DNA of 10,479 bases from Verrucomicrobiota bacterium (GTDB taxonomy: Bacteria > Verrucomicrobiota > Verrucomicrobiia > Chthoniobacterales > UBA10450): the NCBI GenBank assembly GCA_003219995.1, contig QHRC01000011.1:6303-16781 (forward strand). The letters run 5' to 3'. Shown here one piece after another: positions 6,961 to 10,479 of this stretch (its first letter is position 1; each line of letters starts with the position of its first letter). Below the pieces are notes generated by a model, which searched no databases, had not been told where the DNA came from, and saw only the letters and a list, made by a program, of their open reading frames with translations. Both the position numbers and the translations under genes were made by a program.

Positions 6961-8313
6961 TTACTCGGGCTCGAGACGCGCCGGCGAGAGCGAACCGATA
7001 ACTGGCGTGCTCGTGCGTATTCGTTTTGGATTGACGAACTCTTCGAGTGCAGTTTCGAAACCCGGATAAGACTCGCTCACGCAGTCGGCATCCTGAACGA
7101 TCGTTTCGCCGTCAGCGAAAAGCCCAGCCACTGCAAACGCCATCGCGATACGATGATCGCCAAAGCTGGCCACGCGCGCGCCGCGCAAGGGGGCGGGACC
7201 ATGAATTTCGAGCCCGTCACTCATTTCGATAATCTGCGCGCCCATGGTGCGCAGGTTGTGGGCGATGGCAGCTACGCGATCGGTTTCCTTAACGCGCAAC
7301 TCTTGCGCATGGCGGATAATGGTTGTGCCGTTTGCCAGCGCACCGGCAATCGCCAATACCGGCAGCTCATCGATGAGCTGCGGCACTTCTTTTCCCTGAA
7401 TGACCGTGCCTTTGAGCGGGGCGCCCGTGACTTCAACGATCCCACGGTGTTCAAGTTGATCGATATCCTCGACGGCTTCGCGCACTTGCGCTCCCATTCG
7501 CACCAGCACGCCGAGCACCGCCGTGCGCGTGTCATTCAACCCGATATCGCGCACAAGCAGATGTCCTCCCGGCTGCGCAGCCGCCGCGACCAGCCAAAAG
7601 GCAGCCGAGGAAATATCTCCTGGAATTGCGAAATCGCGCGACTCCGGCACTTGATCGCCGAAAACACTAACGCTGCCGTCCTCATTCCTCGCAGTGCGCA
7701 CAAGAAAATAATTAAACATCAACTCGGTATGGCTGCGGCTGGCCGAGGGTTCATTCACCGTGGTCTTGCCTTTGGCGAAAAGACCTGCCAAAAGCACGGC
7801 GCTTTTCACCTGCGCGCTTGCGATTGGTGATTTGTACTTAATCCCGCGCAAGGAACCTCCGTGAATCCGGATGGGAGGCGTTTGTTCGGGTCCCTCGGCC
7901 ACGATGTCGGCGCCCATCTTTCGAAGCGGCGCAAGTATACGATCCATCGGGCGCCGAGAGAGGGCGGCATCGCCGACGAGGCGACTTTCGAACGTCTGCC
8001 CAGCGAGCAAGCCGGCGAGAAGTCGCATGGTCGTCCCGGAATTTCCGCAGTCGATTTCCTCTTTCGGCGGCGTGAGCACACGTTTTTTTCCGTGAACGAC
8101 GAGTGTGCTCGGGTCCGGCTGTTCGATCCTGATTCCCAAGGCGCGGAGCGCGTTTACCGTGCGCATGCAATCTTCGCTCGGAAGGAAACCGCGCAGTGTG
8201 CATGGGCCGTTCGAGAGCGCCGCAATAATAACAGCGCGATGGGAAATGCTTTTATCACCTGGGACAGTGATCTCAGTGTCAATTCGAGGCGCTCGTTTGA
8301 CTCGCAATTCCAT
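6961..8313 (-). CDS. aroA: 3-phosphoshikimate 1-carboxyvinyltransferase (EPSP synthase)
   Basis: This 450-residue cytosolic enzyme joins shikimate-3-phosphate and phosphoenolpyruvate to give EPSP, the sixth step of the shikimate pathway. Motifs in order are PGDKSISHR (18-26), CGNSGTTMR (89-97), RRPMDR (120-125), SQVKSA-type SAQVKSA (166-172), LIDELP with catalytic Asp315, KETDR (342-346) and GDHRIAM (385-391). The GNSGTTMR version is closer to the Bacillus-type enzyme than to the E. coli GNAGTAMR form. A tail of about 20 residues beyond the last conserved block is Arg/Ser/Pro-rich and extends the usual length slightly. The ATG at 8313 has no obvious Shine-Dalgarno; a TTTAAA lies 7 bp ahead of it, but without a recognisable -35. 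It heads the minus-strand block that continues into cmk and plsC. Confidence 0.97.
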   Translation of the reverse strand: MELRVKRAPRIDTEITVPGDKSISHRAVIIAALSNGPCTLRGFLPSEDCMRTVNALRALGIRIEQPDPSTLVVHGKKRVLTPPKEEIDCGNSGTTMRLLAGLLAGQTFESRLVGDAALSRRPMDRILAPLRKMGADIVAEGPEQTPPIRIHGGSLRGIKYKSPIASAQVKSAVLLAGLFAKGKTTVNEPSASRSHTELMFNYFLVRTARNEDGSVSVFGDQVPESRDFAIPGDISSAAFWLVAAAAQPGGHLLVRDIGLNDTRTAVLGVLVRMGAQVREAVEDIDQLEHRGIVEVTGAPLKGTVIQGKEVPQLIDELPVLAIAGALANGTTIIRHAQELRVKETDRVAAIAHNLRTMGAQIIEMSDGLEIHGPAPLRGARVASFGDHRIAMAFAVAGLFADGETIVQDADCVSESYPGFETALEEFVNPKRIRTSTPVIGSLSPARLEPE

Positions 8314-8431
8314 AGACCAATTTAAAAAGATTTCCCAGAAGCGCGCGGCCGTGCCGCGTTACATCTCCTCAGCCGGCATCAGCATCGGAGATAAGGTGTT
8401 GTTGTCCAGTCTTCCTCCGGCTGGAGAAAAG

Positions 8432-8821
8432 CTATGGAACGAGAAAGATTTTTCCCGTGTATGGATCCTTCACCTCCGTGCCAGGCGGGAATCCCTCCAC
8501 ATCGACGTACTTGCCAGGCGAGAAAGGACTTTCGACCACGTGCGCTTTGCCGGGAACAGGAATTCCATAAGGATGGTCTCCCTTTTCCGTTTTGGCCGGC
8601 ATAGCAGTCGGAGCCGGAGCGGCTGAAGCCTCTTCCCGGGCCACGTTCTCCGGCGGCGGCGCGTTGGGGTTAAAAGGCTGCTGTTGAGGTGGGTACTGTT
8701 CCTGGCCCGCCGCAGGATACTTGGCAGTCTGGCGACGAGCCCGCGACGGCGGCTCATCGACATCGGAACACGATGACAGAAATAAGGCAATTAGCAGCGC
8801 AAGCGACAGCGGAAATTTCAT
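8432..8821 (-). CDS. Small lipoprotein of unknown function
   Basis: This 129-residue protein starts MKFPLSLALLIALFLSSC, a lipoprotein signal peptide with lipobox LSSC and Cys18 as the lipid attachment site. Residues 20-85 are Pro/Gln/Ala/Arg-rich and likely disordered, a spacer away from the membrane. The last 45 residues look conserved and folded: HPYGIPVPGK, SPFSPGKYVDV, then GFPPGTEVKDPYTGKIFLVP at the very end. I recognise no named domain, though the Gly/Pro/aromatic pattern recalls small exported modules of Verrucomicrobiota. No Shine-Dalgarno is clear before the ATG. The gap to aroA downstream is 118 bp without an obvious terminator, so read-through into aroA is possible. It diverges from the PP2C gene at 9029. 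Confidence 0.8.
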   Translation of the reverse strand: MKFPLSLALLIALFLSSCSDVDEPPSRARRQTAKYPAAGQEQYPPQQQPFNPNAPPPENVAREEASAAPAPTAMPAKTEKGDHPYGIPVPGKAHVVESPFSPGKYVDVEGFPPGTEVKDPYTGKIFLVP

Positions 8822-8839
8822 AGAATTCAGTTCGACGAC

Positions 8840-8866
8840 ATTATCTGGATTCTAACTTATTGCCAA
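8840..8866 (-). promoter_or_regulatory. Possible promoter of the small lipoprotein gene
   Basis: On the minus strand TTGGCA (8861-8866) is followed 15 bp later by GATAAT (8840-8845), a 5/6 match to the -10 consensus. The spacer is a little short. The start codon at 8821 is 18 bp downstream, which predicts a leader of roughly 12 nt. Confidence 0.35.
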
Positions 8867-9028
8867 TCACAAATCATCCTCTTAAGCAGCGGATCAGGCT
8901 GAAAGGTGGAAGCGCTGAGCGCGTCGGTTTCGTGAGGCGGCCAAAATCCAAATAGACCTGCGACGCTTTCGGCAAAGATCGCCATCAATACGATAGCGGG
9001 CGGCACTTGTTCCGAATCAAAAGGGAAG

Positions 9029-10195
9029 ATGACGAAGAAACTCGATGGACAGATTTTAGTTGTCGATGATGACGCGGGGAGCCGCAGGATTCTTGTTCGA
9101 ACACTTTCATCCACCGGTTACGACTGTCGCGAATCAGACAGCGGGATCGAGGCGCTGAAGCTAGTGCAGCAGGAACAACCGTCGCTTCTTCTGCTCGATT
9201 TCGATATGCCAGTGCTCAATGGGGCCGAGGTCCTCAAGCGGCTGCGATCGGACAGCAATCCGGCGGTCGCCCAGATTCCTGCGATAATGTTAACCGGCCA
9301 CGGCGGCGAAGAAAGTGAGGTGCTTTGCCTCGAAGCCGGGGCGGACGACTTTGTAACTAAACCGATCAATGCGGCGGTCTTGCGCGCACGCATCGAGACC
9401 CAACTTCGGCTACGATCCATGCGCCGCCAATTGCAGCAACAAAACGATGAGCTTGAAGAGTGGCGACGCAACTTGGAACGCGACCTAGCCGCTGCTCGCC
9501 TGACCCAGCAATCACTCATTCCACAAAAGCCGCCCAGGCTGCCAGGATGGCAGGTTGCCGACTATTATCGGCCGGTCATCCAGGTCGGCGGTGACATTTA
9601 CGGCTGGCTACGGGTGCGAGATGGCCGGATTCTATTCTGGATCGCCGATGCGACCGGCCACGGGGCCTCCGCCGCGCTTCTGACAGCCCTGGCAAAACTT
9701 CTTTTTCATCACGGCGGCGCCGAACACAATGCGCCGACCGCGCTTATGAAAGCGGTCAATAACGATTTCCGCAGCATCTTTGGGGCCCGTTCCTTCATGA
9801 CGGCGATGTGCGTGGCGCTTGATCCGGGGACGGGGCGCGCCAGCGTGGTCGGCGCGGGACATCCACCGCTCCTGATTTCGCGTCAAGACGGTACGAGCGA
9901 ATCTATTCCTTCAGTGGCGCCGCCTTTGGGTTTGCTGGAACATGCGCAATTCAGTGAGACGATTGTCGATCTTACGGGGGGGGACGGTTTTCTTCTCTAC
10001 AGCGACGGTTTATTCCGCGTCCCTCGTGGCGAACAGCGGCGGCTTACTCCACAACGCCTCGCCAAGATGCTCGACTCCACTGCTCCCAGCGCCGAAGCGC
10101 TCTTGAGACGCCTTTTGAATCAAACGGCATCGGATCACGACAACCAGATAAAACCGGACGATGTGACGGCGGTAGTGGTGCGGCGGGCGGCCTAA
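9029..10195 (+). CDS. Response regulator with PP2C-type (RsbU/SpoIIE) serine phosphatase output
   Basis: This 388-residue cytosolic signalling protein has a receiver domain (about 8-122) with acidic pocket Asp13-15, phosphoacceptor Asp57 in LLLLDFDMP, Thr89 and Lys111, all intact. A helical, Gln/Glu/Arg-rich linker (about 125-160) probably forms a dimeric coiled coil. The PP2C phosphatase (about 165-388) keeps the metal-binding residues in VGGDIY (Asp189), ADATGHG (Asp207), YSDGLF (Asp326) and PDDVT (Asp378), so it should be active. Family members dephosphorylate anti-anti-sigma (STAS) proteins in partner-switching pathways, once phosphorylated by a sensor kinase. No kinase, STAS protein, anti-sigma factor or sigma factor is in the window, so its pathway is unknown. 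AAGG a few bases before the ATG can serve as ribosome binding site. Confidence 0.93.
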   Translation: MTKKLDGQILVVDDDAGSRRILVRTLSSTGYDCRESDSGIEALKLVQQEQPSLLLLDFDMPVLNGAEVLKRLRSDSNPAVAQIPAIMLTGHGGEESEVLCLEAGADDFVTKPINAAVLRARIETQLRLRSMRRQLQQQNDELEEWRRNLERDLAAARLTQQSLIPQKPPRLPGWQVADYYRPVIQVGGDIYGWLRVRDGRILFWIADATGHGASAALLTALAKLLFHHGGAEHNAPTALMKAVNNDFRSIFGARSFMTAMCVALDPGTGRASVVGAGHPPLLISRQDGTSESIPSVAPPLGLLEHAQFSETIVDLTGGDGFLLYSDGLFRVPRGEQRRLTPQRLAKMLDSTAPSAEALLRRLLNQTASDHDNQIKPDDVTAVVVRRAA

Positions 10196-10210
10196 AAAAA
10201 TATTTTTTTT
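10194..10210. terminator. A/T palindrome after the PP2C gene, possibly a weak terminator
   Basis: Seven A residues, TA, then eight T residues begin inside the stop codon of the phosphatase gene, forming a perfect 16-bp A/T palindrome at 10194-10209. It has a U tract in the transcript but no GC-rich stem, so it is not a classical intrinsic terminator. It could equally be a bent or easily melted upstream element for the next gene. Confidence 0.25.
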
Positions 10211-10259
10211 CATCAAAATTAATATTGCCCTGTAACGAGCGAAGCATTAATCAGCGTGT

Positions 10260-10479
10260 ATGCCGAAAACCAAAAAGACTCCTTCCAAGCGCAAGCCCAA
10301 TCCCGCCTTTATGAGGCCGGTGCAACCAGACGACAAACTCGCTGCCATTGTTGGTTCGAGACCGCTCCCACGTTCCGAGCTCACCAAGAAGCTTTGGGAC
10401 TACATCAAGAAGAATGGTTGTCAGGACAAGAAAAAGAGAACCATGATTAACGCGGATGAATCTCTCAGGCCGGTATTCA
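10260..10479 (+). CDS. SWIB/MDM2 domain protein (3' end beyond the window)
   Basis: From the ATG at 10260, 73 residues are open to the window edge. A basic Lys/Pro-rich N-terminus (about 1-14) leads into FMRPVQPDDKLAAIVGS, then PLPRSELTKKLWDYIKKN, then GCQDKKKRTMINADESL. This is the order and spacing of the SWIB/MDM2 fold, a small helical domain that in eukaryotes occurs in SWI/SNF complexes and in MDM2. In bacteria it is best known from Chlamydiae, where it is often a free-standing protein or fused to topoisomerase I. Here it looks free-standing, since it begins a few residues from the start. The basic tail and the chromatin link of the fold suggest nucleoid association, but that is inference. 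A GTG at 10256 opens another frame, rejected because it lacks this homology. TTGCCC-N17-TAATCA (10225-10253) is a weak possible promoter. Confidence 0.88.
   Translation, partial: MPKTKKTPSKRKPNPAFMRPVQPDDKLAAIVGSRPLPRSELTKKLWDYIKKNGCQDKKKRTMINADESLRPVF

Larger units (their letters stand above)
836..9973 (+). repeat. Dispersed strand-polar 10-mer TGTCGATCTT, eight exact copies
   Basis: Exact copies start at 836, 1448, 2309, 2609, 3728, 5555, 5581 and 9964, all on the plus strand; the reverse complement AAGATCGACA was not found. The core TGTCGATC occurs 12 times on plus (also 1046, 2099, 2381 and 6303) and three times on minus (3356, 4261 and 6621). Copies fall in plus-strand and minus-strand genes and in different reading frames, so they are not simply a repeated peptide. 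Bases flanking the 10-mer are not conserved. About 0.01 copies per strand would be expected by chance in this length. Coordinates give the outer limits of the set, not one continuous element. Confidence 0.6.

Noticed and set aside
7362..7381. Perfect 20-bp palindrome GCAGCTCATCGATGAGCTGC
   Set aside because: It lies in aroA exactly over the conserved QLIDEL codons around catalytic Asp315, so protein constraint plus codon choice explains it; there is no sign of an operator inside the gene.
6928..7830. Long plus-strand frame of 300 residues opposite aroA
   Set aside because: It lies wholly within aroA on the opposite strand, is rich in Arg and His as expected for an antisense frame, and has no family features.
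8314..8431. Small hairpin CTCC/GGAG near 8415 as a terminator for the lipoprotein gene
   Set aside because: The stem is only about 4 bp and has no convincing T tract in the minus-strand direction.
8857..9114. Minus-strand frame of 85 residues with a hydrophobic stretch
   Set aside because: Its first third overlaps the start of the receiver domain on the other strand and mirrors it. The remaining part has no recognisable motif or ribosome site, and the putative lipoprotein promoter lies at its end.
10256..10450. Frame starting at GTG 10256
   Set aside because: It is out of phase with the clear SWIB-domain frame that starts at ATG 10260.

Overview
The window looks like chromosomal core sequence from a soil-type member of the Verrucomicrobiota (PVC superphylum), possibly near the Chthoniobacterales. 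Evidence is the moderately GC-rich DNA, several secreted or lipoprotein genes of a verrucomicrobial style (a DUF6600-like lipoprotein and a short lipoprotein ending in a PYTGKIFLVP motif), a SWIB-domain gene of the kind known from Chlamydiae, and a cmk-plsC gene pair like that of Chlamydia. The placement is inference from protein character, not a search. No rRNA, tRNA, CRISPR array, insertion sequence or phage gene was seen.

Layout. Bases 1-507 hold the 5' part of a secreted protein of unknown function on the minus strand, with a good sigma70-type promoter almost touching its start codon. A 101-bp divergent gap separates it from a large plus-strand gene (609-3413). That gene encodes a one-chain fusion of the ligase-associated metallo-beta-lactamase/beta-CASP exonuclease with an ATP-dependent DNA ligase. 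It carries two palindromic, REP-like sequences kept in frame: one at the exonuclease/ligase junction (1606-1674) and one just before ligase motif I (2403-2470). The gene converges, with a 2-bp gap, on a minus-strand block that reads from right to left: aroA (EPSP synthase), cmk (CMP kinase), plsC-like acyltransferase, a 65-residue membrane protein whose start overlaps the plsC stop, and a 627-residue tryptophan-rich lipoprotein. The last four have gaps from -4 to about 43 bp and are probably one operon. aroA lies 78 bp upstream and may be part of it.

Upstream of aroA is a small lipoprotein gene (minus, 8432-8821). A plus-strand response regulator/PP2C phosphatase (9029-10195) then diverges from it. 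It is followed by an A/T palindrome and the start of a SWIB-domain gene that runs off the right edge.

How the genes work together: the aroA block combines chorismate synthesis, nucleotide metabolism, phospholipid synthesis and envelope proteins. The exonuclease-ligase fusion is a DNA repair enzyme, and the PP2C protein is a signalling output whose partners are not in the window.

The most unusual feature not explained by genes is a 10-mer, TGTCGATCTT. It occurs 8 times on the plus strand and never on the minus strand, in several reading frames and in genes of both orientations. It could be a polar chromosome motif of the Chi, KOPS or DNA-uptake type.
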